DNA of 42,264 nucleotides from Caloramator australicus RC3. Its GTDB lineage: Bacteria > Bacillota > Clostridia > Clostridiales > Caloramatoraceae. Where the stretch lies: NCBI RefSeq assembly GCF_000297115.1, contig NZ_CAKP01000002.1, positions 1 to 42,264 of the forward strand, given 5' to 3'. A model generated the notes under the pieces. It worked only from the letters and a program-made list of their open reading frames with translations, did not search any database and had not been told where the DNA came from. Below are positions 33,617-42,264 of the stretch, one piece after another; position 1 is the stretch's first letter; the number at the start of each line of letters is the position of its first letter. The position numbers and the translations under genes are program-made.

Positions 33617-34443
33617 TATAAGGTTTTGTTCTTGAATTTTTCAACATGCATAGCCATATAAGCTATTTCATCATCAGATACTTTTTCTTTTAATTCATTT
33701 TCCATAAATTTTGCTATTATTTGTGCTATTTTATAAGAATCCTTATATTTTCTTTTAATAGCTGACTTTAATTCATTTTTTATCGGTATTTTGTTAATTA
33801 TCCTATAAATTGCAAATTTTATATGAGTTATAAATCTTGCATAATCTATCGATTGTTTATTTATTTCCACTTTTAATTCATCCTCTAATATTTCAATTAC
33901 ACTATTACAAATATATATATTCTTCAAAGTATCTGAAACCTTACCTTTATTTTTTGCAGCATTTATATGAAGTGCAATAAATCCAATTTCACCATCAGGA
34001 ATTTCAATATTTAATCTTTTTTTAATCATAAATGCAGCTTTTTTTGCAATTTCATAGTCTTTATTGTATAATGTTTCTATTTCTATTATAAATGGATTTT
34101 CTATCTCGTCATTGTTTTTTAATCTTTTTATTGCAAAAGCAATATGATCTACTAATTTTACATGTATTTCTCTGTCTAATTCCTCGTATTCTTCTGAAAT
34201 CATACTAATTACTTCTTCACATACCCCTACAATTTCTTCATCTATGTTTAATATTAATTTATCAAATCTATCTTTAATATCTCTTTCAAGAATAAATATC
34301 TTTTCAAATCTATCTTTATTAATTAATTCACCTTTTCTTTTGTTAAATCCTATCCCCTTATCTATTAATATGTATTCTTTTTCGTCTTTTTTAGCTAAAA
34401 CAACATTGTTATTAAAAATTTTTAAGATTTCATAGAACTCCAA
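33613..34443 (-). CDS. glcT: PRD-domain transcription antiterminator, GlcT/LicT type
   Basis: A 276-residue protein: an N-terminal RNA-binding CAT domain of about 60 residues (KIFNNNVVLAKKDEKEYI then GKGIGFNKRKGE-like), and two PTS regulation domains with the phosphorylatable His in VKLVDHIAFAIKR, GFIALHINAA, ARFITHIKFAIYR and YMAMHVEKF. PTS phosphorylation should tune its binding to RNA. The TTG at 34443, after GGGGGTGGAG, is chosen since the CAT domain starts here; a longer frame adds 26 unrelated codons. Two matching RNA switches lie in the nag operon just downstream. GlcT, rather than LicT, is preferred by the target sequence. Confidence 0.88.
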   Translation of the reverse strand: MEFYEILKIFNNNVVLAKKDEKEYILIDKGIGFNKRKGELINKDRFEKIFILERDIKDRFDKLILNIDEEIVGVCEEVISMISEEYEELDREIHVKLVDHIAFAIKRLKNNDEIENPFIIEIETLYNKDYEIAKKAAFMIKKRLNIEIPDGEIGFIALHINAAKNKGKVSDTLKNIYICNSVIEILEDELKVEINKQSIDYARFITHIKFAIYRIINKIPIKNELKSAIKRKYKDSYKIAQIIAKFMENELKEKVSDDEIAYMAMHVEKFKNKTLY

Positions 34444-34565
34444 CTTTCTCCACCCCCAAAAGGAATGTTCTAATAACATTATATTATATAAATTTAATGT
34501 GATGAACTTATTTAAATCCACATATTATTATCAACGTAAGAATAAAATTAAACTAAGAAAATCTT

Positions 34566-34579
34566 TTATAACGTTTACT
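34566..34579 (+). promoter_or_regulatory. Possible cre (CcpA) site before the Ula-type PTS
   Basis: TTATAACGTTTACT fits the cre consensus TGWAARCGYTWNCW at 12 of 14 positions and lies 36 bases before the first gene. The region 34444-34614 between glcT and this operon also has the palindrome AATGTT-CTAAT-AACATT at 34464-34480. Confidence 0.45.
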
Positions 34580-34614
34580 TATATTTCAAAAACATTATAG
34601 AAAGAGGTATATAT

Positions 34615-35067
34615 ATGTTAAATGATTTACTAAATAAAGATAGAATTATGTTAAACATTGTTTGTGAAAATTGGGAAGATGCTATAAAAACCGGGACTAA
34701 AATTTTATTAAATGATAATTGTATTACAAAAAACTATGAAGAAGCTATTATAAATAATTTTAAATCTCTAGGACCATATATGGTAATAGCTCCTGGCATA
34801 GTTTTAGCACACGCAAGACCTGAAAATGGTGTAAAGAAACTTTCTATGAGTCTAATAACATTAAAAAACCCCATCAATTTTGGCAGCGAATTAAACGACC
34901 CTGTAAAATTAATTATTACATTAGCAGCTATAGATAGTAAAACTCATCTTGAGGCATTATCTCAGCTTATAAATTTATTAATGAATACAAATGACCTCAA
35001 TATTATAATAAACGCTAAATCAAAAGAAGAAGTTTTAAATATAATAAACAAATATTCAATTACATAA
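34615..35067 (+). CDS. ulaC: PTS EIIA component, ascorbate/mannitol-fructose class
   Basis: A 150-residue EIIA of the Fru/Mtl fold. The phosphorylated His is in APGIVLAHARPENGVKKLS at about residue 67; LKNPINFGSELNDPVKLII and HLEALSQLINLLMN are typical of UlaC/SgaA-like proteins. It passes phosphate from HPr to the EIIB encoded 12 bases downstream. AGAGGT is the ribosome binding site. Confidence 0.88.
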   Translation: MLNDLLNKDRIMLNIVCENWEDAIKTGTKILLNDNCITKNYEEAIINNFKSLGPYMVIAPGIVLAHARPENGVKKLSMSLITLKNPINFGSELNDPVKLIITLAAIDSKTHLEALSQLINLLMNTNDLNIIINAKSKEEVLNIINKYSIT

Positions 35068-35085
35068 AAAAAAGGGGGGATGAAG

Positions 35086-35370
35086 GTGAAAATTCTTGTA
35101 TGCTGTGGTAACGGACTTGGGAGCAGCTTTATGTTGGAAATGAATGTTAATAAAGTTTTAAAAGAACTTAATTTGAAAGCCGAAGTTGAGCATTCAGATT
35201 TGGCCTCTGCAAAGGCGATTAAAGCAGATATTTATATTGCAACTAAAGATTTGGCAAATCAAATGATATCTTTAGACGGCTATGTAATTATCCTTAATAG
35301 CATAATAAACTTAAATGAAATAAAAGAAAAATTAATAGATGCTTTTAAAAAATTAGATATTGATTTTTAA
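35086..35370 (+). CDS. ulaB: PTS EIIB component, ascorbate class
   Basis: A 94-residue EIIB with the P-loop-like phosphate site VCCGNGLGSSFMLEM holding the phosphorylated Cys. The GTG at 35086 is preferred because GGGGGG lies a normal six bases before it; an ATG two codons earlier (35080) directly abuts the G-run. The sugar class (ascorbate or galactitol-like) follows from the neighbouring UlaA-type EIIC, which starts 13 bases on. Confidence 0.88.
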   Translation: MKILVCCGNGLGSSFMLEMNVNKVLKELNLKAEVEHSDLASAKAIKADIYIATKDLANQMISLDGYVIILNSIINLNEIKEKLIDAFKKLDIDF

Positions 35371-35383
35371 AGGGGGATAATTT

Positions 35384-36646
35384 ATGTTAAAATTTTTACT
35401 TGACATATTAAGTGTTCCTTCTATTTTAGTTGGACTCGTTGCTATGATAGGACTTATAATACAAAAAAAGTCTAAATCTGAAGTAATAAAGGGATCATTA
35501 AAAACAATAATGGGATTTATTGTCCTTGGTGGCGGTGCTGGCATAGTGGTATCATCTTTATCTGATTTTAGTTCTATGTTTCAACAGGCCTTTGGTTTAA
35601 AAGGAATAGTTCCAAATAATGAAGCTATTGTTGCCTTAGCTTTAAAAACATATGGAATCCAAACTGCTCTTATTATGACATTTGGTATGATAGTAAACAT
35701 AATTATTGCAAGGTTCACCAAGTTAAAATATATTTTTCTAACAGGTCATCACACACTATATATGGCATGTTTAATAACAGCCATATTAATCTCAGGTGGT
35801 ATAAAAGGAATCGCTCTTATAATTTTAGGATCCATAATTTTAGGATTTGTAATGGCAATATTCCCAGCTATTGCACATCCAACAATGAAAAAAATTATAG
35901 GCCAAGACGAGGTTGCATTTGGTCATTTTGGAACTATTGGATATGTTTTTTCAGCATGGATAGGTAAAATAGTAGGTAAAAATTCTAGATCAACCGAAGA
36001 ATTAGAACTACCTCAAGGGCTTAGTTTCTTGAGAGATACATCAGTTGCAATAGGATTAACAATGACAATATTATATCTTATTGTTGCTTTTACAGCAGGT
36101 AAAAATTTCGTAGAAAAAAATTTAAGCGGCGGACAAAACTTTATTGTTTATTCTACTATCCAAGCAATAACTTTTGCAGGTGGAGTATATATAATTCTTT
36201 CAGGTGTAAGACTAATACTTGCTGAAATAGTTCCTGCATTTAAAGGTATTGCTCTTTCTATTGTCCCCGATGCAAAACCCGCTTTAGACTGTCCTGTTGT
36301 ATATCCTTATGCTCCAAACGCAGTTTTAATAGGTTTCTTATCAAGCTTTCTAGGTGGTATCATAGGTATGTTTATACTAATTACACTTAAGGCTCCCGTG
36401 ATCTTGCCAGGTCTTGTTCCCCACTTTTTCTGTGGAGCAACTGCTGGAGTATTTGGAAATGCAACAGGAGGAAGAAAGGGAGCCTTTTGGGGTGCATTAG
36501 CTCATGGTCTTTTAATTACTTTTCTTCCAGTAATGCTACTTCCTGTTTTGGGAGATTTAGGTTTTGCTAATACAACCTTCGGTGATGCAGACTTTGGAGT
36601 TGTTGGAATAATTCTTGGAAATATAATCAGGTTATTTATACATTAA
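35384..36646 (+). CDS. ulaA: PTS EIIC component, UlaA (ascorbate) family
   Basis: A 420-residue membrane protein with about 11 hydrophobic segments and UlaA-family features: GFIVLGGGAGIVVSSL at about 46, LTGHHTLYMACLI at about 124, PAIAHPTMKKIIGQDEVAFGHFG, and DCPVVYPYAPNAVLIGFLSSF. It would carry L-ascorbate or a related sugar acid. No ulaD/E/F or other catabolic gene follows; the operon ends at a terminator, so the substrate is open. Confidence 0.88.
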   Translation: MLKFLLDILSVPSILVGLVAMIGLIIQKKSKSEVIKGSLKTIMGFIVLGGGAGIVVSSLSDFSSMFQQAFGLKGIVPNNEAIVALALKTYGIQTALIMTFGMIVNIIIARFTKLKYIFLTGHHTLYMACLITAILISGGIKGIALIILGSIILGFVMAIFPAIAHPTMKKIIGQDEVAFGHFGTIGYVFSAWIGKIVGKNSRSTEELELPQGLSFLRDTSVAIGLTMTILYLIVAFTAGKNFVEKNLSGGQNFIVYSTIQAITFAGGVYIILSGVRLILAEIVPAFKGIALSIVPDAKPALDCPVVYPYAPNAVLIGFLSSFLGGIIGMFILITLKAPVILPGLVPHFFCGATAGVFGNATGGRKGAFWGALAHGLLITFLPVMLLPVLGDLGFANTTFGDADFGVVGIILGNIIRLFIH

Positions 36647-36700
36647 TAAACTAATCTATGCATTCTACTATTATATTTTAGAAAAATTAAATGATAATTA

Positions 36701-36744
36701 AAAAAGTCTATGGTGATTCATTAAAAATAACCATAGACTTTTTT
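36701..36744. terminator. Terminator after the Ula-type PTS operon
   Basis: AAAAAGTCTATGGT and ACCATAGACTTTTT form a 14-base stem around a 15-base loop, with A/T tails on both strands. It stands between converging genes. The rest of the gap to 36904 shows nothing recognisable. Confidence 0.8.
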
Positions 36745-36904
36745 ATTAAACTATTGTTACAGAACAAGGATTATACAAGTTTTTGATGGCTATCTTGTTA
36801 TAAAATTATATCATCTATCTTGTATTATCTTTTTTGTTCCTTCTCTATTAATAAAGAAAACATTATATTTCTTAATACAATACTAATACTGAAACCAGGC
36901 CCTT

Positions 36905-38197
<1,293 letters not shown>

Positions 38198-39571
38198 TCA
38201 AATTCTCTTTAGTATTTCCCTTGCGATAATAACTCCTGAAACTGAAGCCTGTGCAAGCCCCCTTGTTATTCCTGCACCATCTCCTCCAGCAAATAAATTT
38301 TTAACTTGTGTTTCCAAATTAGATGAAAGCTTAACCCTTAGAGAATAAAATTTTACCTCTACTCCATATAATAGCGTATGTTTTGAATAAATACCAGGTG
38401 CAATTTTATCAAGGGCCTGAAGCATTTCTATAATATCCGTTAAGAATCTATATGGGAGAACCAAACTTAAATCCCCTGGAGTTGCATCCTTTAAGGTTGG
38501 CCTTACAAGTCCCCTTCTTAGTCTTTCCTCCGTCGTCCTTCTTCCCTCTAAAAGATCTCCAAGCCTTTGAACTATTACTCCTTCTCCAAGCATATTTGCA
38601 AGGCTCGCAACATATTTTCCATATTCTATCGGTGAATTAAAGGGTTTTGTAAAATTCTTTGAAACCAAAAGGGCAAAATTTGTGTTTTCGCTTTTTTTGT
38701 GGGCATAGCTATGTCCATTTACCGTTTTTATTCCGTCGTTGTTTTCCACAACAACCTCTCCGTATGGGTTCATGCAAAAGGTTCTTACCCTATCATCGAA
38801 GGATTTTGTGTAGTATATAAGTTTAGATTCATAAACGGCATCGGTAATATCCTTAAAAACGATGGCAGGGCATTCAACCCTAACACCTATATCTACAGGA
38901 TTTGTAGATGTTTCTAATTTTAATCTTTCAATTTCTTTAGAAAACCAGTCAGAGCCTTCCCTTCCTGGCGCAACAACTATGAACTTTCCTTCAACCACTT
39001 CACCGTTTTTTAGCTCTACTCCCTTTGCTATTCCATCCTCAACTATTATTCTTTTTACCTCTGTATTTGTCCTTACATCTATCCTTTCCCTTAAGTATTC
39101 CTCCATCTTTTTTAATATGTTAAAGCAGTTATCCGTCCCAAGATGCCTTATTTTAGCAGGGATAAACTTAAGATCTGCAGCTGCTGCCCTTTTCATAAGA
39201 TCTAAAACCCTATCGTTTATCTCCCCATGAACTTCATCGGGGCCTCCAAATTCTAGATAGATTCCGTCTATGTATTCTATAAGTTTTTTAAGTTCATCTA
39301 TGTCAATATATTCATCAAGTATTCCTCCAAATTCCGTCGTTAAAGTAAGCTTGCCGTCGGAAAAGGCCCCTGCACCACCCCAACCTGAAACTATAGCACA
39401 GGGTTTGCAGTGCTGACATTTAACTCCTTTTTCAGTGATAGGGCATTTTCTTTTTATTATGCTCTTTCCCTTTTCAAATAAAGCGATTTTAAGATTTGGG
39501 TTATTTTTTATAAGCTCTAGGGCTGTAAAGATTCCAGATGGTCCTCCGCCTACTATTATAACATCAAACAT
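38198..39571 (-). CDS. Uncharacterised FAD-dependent dehydrogenase (COG2509 family)
   Basis: A 457-residue flavoprotein starting MFDVIIVGGGPSGIFTALEL. A Cys-rich stretch follows (KRKCPITEKGVKCQHCKPC at about 50), then SGWGGAGAFSDGKLTLT, a second nucleotide-binding part, and the C-terminal FAD motif NLFAGGDGAGITRGLAQAS. The family is widespread in Firmicutes, without known substrate. The start at 39571 follows GGGGGAAC; nine earlier codons are leader. Upstream of purA in one transcript; a metabolic link with purine synthesis is not evident. Confidence 0.85.
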   Translation of the reverse strand: MFDVIIVGGGPSGIFTALELIKNNPNLKIALFEKGKSIIKRKCPITEKGVKCQHCKPCAIVSGWGGAGAFSDGKLTLTTEFGGILDEYIDIDELKKLIEYIDGIYLEFGGPDEVHGEINDRVLDLMKRAAAADLKFIPAKIRHLGTDNCFNILKKMEEYLRERIDVRTNTEVKRIIVEDGIAKGVELKNGEVVEGKFIVVAPGREGSDWFSKEIERLKLETSTNPVDIGVRVECPAIVFKDITDAVYESKLIYYTKSFDDRVRTFCMNPYGEVVVENNDGIKTVNGHSYAHKKSENTNFALLVSKNFTKPFNSPIEYGKYVASLANMLGEGVIVQRLGDLLEGRRTTEERLRRGLVRPTLKDATPGDLSLVLPYRFLTDIIEMLQALDKIAPGIYSKHTLLYGVEVKFYSLRVKLSSNLETQVKNLFAGGDGAGITRGLAQASVSGVIIAREILKRI

Positions 39572-39602
39572 ATTTGTTCCCCCTTTTTGTGTTTGCATTT
39601 AT

Positions 39603-39631
39603 AATTTATCATAGTCTGTCATCTTAGTCAA
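39603..39631 (-). promoter_or_regulatory. Promoter of the COG2509-purA unit
   Basis: TTGACT (39626-39631), 17-base spacer, TAAATT (39603-39608) on the minus strand. Confidence 0.6.
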
Positions 39632-39739
39632 TTATGATGATAATAATTTAACTTATGTTCGACTTATTACGAATTATATTAAAAATATCAATAATATTCA
39701 TTCAAATAATTTTTATGTTTTAATCTACAATTTTTGTGG

Positions 39740-39745
39740 TATAAT
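39740..39745 (+). promoter_or_regulatory. Extended -10 promoter of pgsA
   Basis: TATAAT preceded by TGG (TG-N-TATAAT), 29 bases before the start codon; no good -35. AAGGAGGGTG is the ribosome binding site. Confidence 0.5.
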
Positions 39746-39773
39746 TGTATTATCAAAGCATAAGGAGGGTGCC

Positions 39774-40298
39774 ATGAATATACCTAATGCTTTAACTACA
39801 TTAAGATTTATCCTTATTCCTACATATTTATTTGTATACTTCTCTAAAATAAATAATTCTTTTCTTTTTGCCATGATTATATTTTTTATAGCCGGTGCCA
39901 CAGATGTATTAGATGGTTATATTGCAAGAAAATATAACATGGTCACCAAGTGGGGAACTTTGCTTGATCCCCTCGCCGATAAGCTTATGCTCTTAACTGT
40001 ATTATTCTCCTTATCCTATACAAATATAATCCCCCATTGGGTTTTTTATATTGTTCTTATAAAGGAAATTTCTATGATCATAGGGGGCTTTACTTTACTT
40101 AAAAAATATGAAACCGTAGTTGCTGCAAAATACTATGGCAAGGCTGCAACAGTTCTATTTTATGTTGCCATTGGTATTCTCATATTTAACAAAATGTTTG
40201 GGCTTTATTTCCTATACTGTGCAATATTCTTGGCTTTTTTTGCCCTTTACAATTACTTTATCCATTTCATTCAAATTAAAAGACAGGCAAAATACTAG
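39774..40298 (+). CDS. pgsA: CDP-diacylglycerol-glycerol-3-phosphate 3-phosphatidyltransferase
   Basis: A 174-residue membrane enzyme. The CDP-alcohol phosphotransferase signature DG-x2-AR-x8-G-x3-D-x3-D is complete in DVLDGYIARKYNMVTKW followed by GTLLDPLADKLM. Four or more hydrophobic helices follow. It makes phosphatidylglycerol phosphate from CDP-diacylglycerol and glycerol-3-phosphate at the inner face of the membrane. A single-gene unit with promoter and terminator. Confidence 0.93.
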   Translation: MNIPNALTTLRFILIPTYLFVYFSKINNSFLFAMIIFFIAGATDVLDGYIARKYNMVTKWGTLLDPLADKLMLLTVLFSLSYTNIIPHWVFYIVLIKEISMIIGGFTLLKKYETVVAAKYYGKAATVLFYVAIGILIFNKMFGLYFLYCAIFLAFFALYNYFIHFIQIKRQAKY

Positions 40299-40308
40299 TC
40301 GCCTGTCT
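40281..40308 (+). terminator. Terminator of pgsA
   Basis: AGACAGGC and GCCTGTCT arms around the stop codon region, with TTATGTTTT behind; the stem starts inside the last codons of pgsA. Confidence 0.7.
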
Positions 40309-40367
40309 TTATGTTTTCTATCATTTTATATGAACTACCCTTCCTAATTAATAAGGAGAAGCGTTAA

Positions 40368-40985
40368 TTATATCCATTTCAATTGTTCATTTTCTTCCCG
40401 TTCAAAGAATAATTTATTATTATGGTTAGAATCAATTATCCTATAGGCTTCCTTTAAGTCACCAAAAAGCCATGCATCTATATCTCTTTCATCAATTATA
40501 AGAGGCATTCTATCATGCAAATCTTTCATTTCTTTATTTGGTGATGTTGTAAGGATAGTAAATGCATTAATTATACTCTCCCCAACTTTAAAACTATTAT
40601 ATATGCCACCAAATAAAATAAATTTACTTTCCTTTTTTATTTTGTATTTTATTTTATCTTTGCCTTCCTTTTTCCATTCAAAAAAAGCATTAGCAACAGC
40701 AAGGCATCTTCTGTTTATAAAGGAGTCTTTAAAAAAAGGCTTTTTATCAACCGTTTCAGTTCTTGCGTTAAATACAGCTTTATTTTGCAGCGGGAACCCC
40801 CATTTATAAATTAAAATTATTTTATCCACACCTTCTAAAATTTTATCCACATTTTTTGTGATTATCGGTGCAGAATTTGTGGGAAAAACCTCACCCCTTG
40901 TGAAATCTTTAAAATCGATAGGTCTTGCGCCAAAATAATTTGAAATCTCCAAAAGATCATCCTCAAGCCAATACCTTCCACACAT
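40368..40985 (-). CDS. SRAP-domain (YedK/HMCES-like) abasic-site crosslinking protein
   Basis: A 205-residue SRAP protein. Cys2 of MCGRYWLED is the residue that forms a covalent bond with abasic sites in single-stranded DNA; the conserved Asn in VFNARTETV (about 70), Glu in NAFFEWKK (about 103) and His in LHDRMPLII (about 155) complete the active site. It protects or repairs abasic sites. It begins one base after the end of the EamA gene, with GAGGGCGAT inside that gene, so the two form an operon. Confidence 0.92.
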   Translation of the reverse strand: MCGRYWLEDDLLEISNYFGARPIDFKDFTRGEVFPTNSAPIITKNVDKILEGVDKIILIYKWGFPLQNKAVFNARTETVDKKPFFKDSFINRRCLAVANAFFEWKKEGKDKIKYKIKKESKFILFGGIYNSFKVGESIINAFTILTTSPNKEMKDLHDRMPLIIDERDIDAWLFGDLKEAYRIIDSNHNNKLFFEREENEQLKWI

Positions 40986-40986
40986 T

Positions 40987-41859
40987 TTATCGCCCTCTTA
41001 AAAACTCCCATTTTGTTTCTACTGTAATAACTGAGATAAGTATTAAAGCACATCCTATAATAGTCCTCAATGTAAAGGTTTCACCTATAAAAATTACAGA
41101 AAATATGCTTCCAAAAACCGCCTCCATGCTAAGAAAAATAGCAGCTGATGTTGATTTTGTATATTTTTGAGCAACCGTCTGGAGTAAAAAGGCAATACAG
41201 GTAGATAAAATTGAAAGATATAATACTGCAAGATATCCGTTAAAGGATATATGTTTAATGGAAGGTTCCATAAAAATAGCTGTTAAAATTGAAAGGATAG
41301 CAGCAACTCCAAATTGAATAACTGTTAAATTTATAGGTTCTAACTTTTCGGCATAGTATCCCGTTGATACTATATGCCCTGCAAAGAATACAGCACAAAT
41401 TAAGGTCAAAAGGTCGCCAAAATTTATAGACATGCCTTTGTTATAAGTAAGGGCGCCGATCCCAATAAAGCACAAAATTGCACCTATAAAGGAATAAAGA
41501 TCCGGCCTTTTTTTGTAAAGGGCCCAATATAAAAATGGAACCATTACTACATTTGTTCCCGTTAAAAAGGCTTGTTTCCCTGGCGTTGTAAACTGAAGGC
41601 CTATAGTCTGACTTGCAAAGCCTGAAAATAAAAACAAACCTATAACGATCCCACCTATAAGTTCTGCCTTATTAATATTTTTAACTTTTTTAAAGAAAAT
41701 AATAGCTAAAATAAAAAAAGCAATAGTAAATCTAAAGGCCATAAGATATAAAGGAGTGATTTCCGATAAAGCATTCTTAGTTGCAACGAATCCCCCCCCC
41801 CAAATCGCTGCAACAAGTAAAAGGGCTAAATTAGCCCAAATTGTAACTTTTTTATCCAT
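40987..41859 (-). CDS. DMT-superfamily (EamA) exporter/permease
   Basis: A 290-residue protein with ten membrane helices in two EamA repeats: ANLALLLVAAIWGGGFVATK in the first, FGDLLTLICAVFFAGHIVST in the second, and KYTKSTSAAIFLSMEAVFGS near the end. EamA proteins export amino acids or other metabolites; the substrate here is unknown. The start at 41859 follows a GGGGGGG run. A G10 tract (41792-41801) codes for the Trp-Gly-Gly-Gly motif, a potential slippage site. Confidence 0.88.
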   Translation of the reverse strand: MDKKVTIWANLALLLVAAIWGGGFVATKNALSEITPLYLMAFRFTIAFFILAIIFFKKVKNINKAELIGGIVIGLFLFSGFASQTIGLQFTTPGKQAFLTGTNVVMVPFLYWALYKKRPDLYSFIGAILCFIGIGALTYNKGMSINFGDLLTLICAVFFAGHIVSTGYYAEKLEPINLTVIQFGVAAILSILTAIFMEPSIKHISFNGYLAVLYLSILSTCIAFLLQTVAQKYTKSTSAAIFLSMEAVFGSIFSVIFIGETFTLRTIIGCALILISVITVETKWEFLRGR

Positions 41860-41977
41860 ACATGTCCCCCCCAAAACTTAGGTAATTTAATTATATCCTG
41901 AATTTTGAAAATTTTCTATGTAGCAAAGCATGTTCATAGTGTAAAATTATTGTAGGACGAAAAAGGACAAAAAATTT

Positions 41978-42046
41978 AAAAGAGACAACCCCTGTGGTAA
42001 AATAAAAAGTGGAAAAAACACAAATCAATAAGGGGGTGTCTCTTTT
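41978..42046 (+). other. Inverted repeat able to mask the ISLre2 ribosome binding site
   Basis: AAAAGAGACAACCCC (41978-41992) is complementary, with one mismatch, to GGGGGTGTCTCTTTT (42032-42046), which contains the ribosome binding site and start of the transposase frame. In a long read-in transcript the two would fold and hide the start. Confidence 0.6.
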
Positions 42047-42264
42047 GAATAATATTATACAACATGATATTATACAACAACATTTAATAAATTTCACTAC
42101 TAAATTAATAAAAAATGTAGAAGAAATGCTGTCAAAAGAATGGGATTTTACAAAACTTGTTGAGGTAGTTAAAGAATCGACTGATGAACTTGGAAGGAAT
42201 ATAATAAAAGACTTTTTAGAAGAATTAGATAAAGCGATTAAAGAAGATGATAAGAGAAAAAAGG
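42045..42264 (+). CDS. ISLre2-family (UPF0236) transposase, N-terminal part, continues off the right edge
   Basis: An open frame from TTG at 42045 to the window end gives 73 residues, starting NNIIQHDIIQQHLINFTT and including VEEMLSKEWDFTKLVEVV, STDELGRNIIKDFLEELDKA and a basic end. This is the conserved N-terminus of ISLre2/UPF0236 transposases, frequent in thermophilic Clostridia. AGGGGGTG is the ribosome binding site. The element's left end lies somewhere in about 41890-41977; I cannot place it. Confidence 0.8.
   Translation, partial: MNNIIQHDIIQQHLINFTTKLIKNVEEMLSKEWDFTKLVEVVKESTDELGRNIIKDFLEELDKAIKEDDKRKK

Noticed and set aside
34574-34601. TTTACT and TATAGA as promoter of the Ula-type PTS
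   Set aside because: The transcript would start inside the ribosome binding site; the first hexamer is better read as part of a cre-like site.

Overview
The window is low-GC DNA with AG-rich ribosome binding sites, short intergenic gaps and many rho-independent terminators. The gene set (GlpP, GlcT/PRD antiterminator, DnaD/DnaC primosome pair, HprK-type HPr with a regulatory Ser, ISLre2 and IS200/IS605 elements, Fur-regulated siderophore uptake) points to an anaerobic Firmicute of the class Clostridia; Caloramator/Clostridium-like is my best guess, not proven. It looks like ordinary chromosome carrying three mobile-element remnants or copies (left edge, 15.4-16.5 kb, right edge).

Layout. 1-0.5 kb: a 5'-truncated tnpB fragment. 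0.5-6.8 kb (minus): a glycerol regulon, glpF-glpK, then a separately promoted unit of a GlpA-like dehydrogenase, an FAD/NAD oxidoreductase, a DUF1667 protein and the antiterminator glpP; both units begin with switchable leader terminators sharing one sequence box. 6.9-10.8 kb (minus): walJ (frameshifted), htrA, a uracil permease with a PyrR attenuator plus a second PyrR loop at the ribosome binding site, and rlmH. 10.9-14.8 kb (minus): an iron-siderophore ABC operon under a Fur box. 14.8-16.5 kb: an HD-GYP gene missing its N-terminus, next to an IS608-like element with an internally deleted tnpB. 16.5-24.8 kb: malic enzyme, murA, a LysR regulator, an intracellular-type subtilase, an envelope M23 peptidase, and dnaD-dnaC. 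24.8-25.2 kb (minus): four tRNA genes (Glu, Val, Asp, Thr in transcription order). 25.2-26.6 kb: a sodium:amino acid symporter. 26.8-34.4 kb (minus): a GlcNAc operon, glcT then nagB-nagE-unknown-crr-ptsH-ptsI-nagA, with antiterminator switches before nagB and nagE. 34.6-36.6 kb (plus): a complete ascorbate-type (Ula) PTS without catabolic genes. 36.9-42.3 kb: purA with a COG2509 flavoprotein, pgsA, an EamA exporter with an SRAP protein, and the start of an ISLre2 element.

The strongest theme is RNA-level control: two GlpP-type leaders, two GlcT-type leaders, a PyrR attenuator with an added translational site, and a ribosome-binding-site hairpin in an IS. The GlcNAc operon contains its own general PTS proteins (EI, HPr, EIIA), which would phosphorylate the EIIBC transporter; NagA and NagB then make fructose-6-phosphate. 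The most unusual gene is the tnpB at 15.5 kb, an open frame that has lost the RuvC-I aspartate region and shows no RuvC-II acid, and so should be nuclease-dead. No stretch longer than about 260 bases lacks a gene or mobile element.
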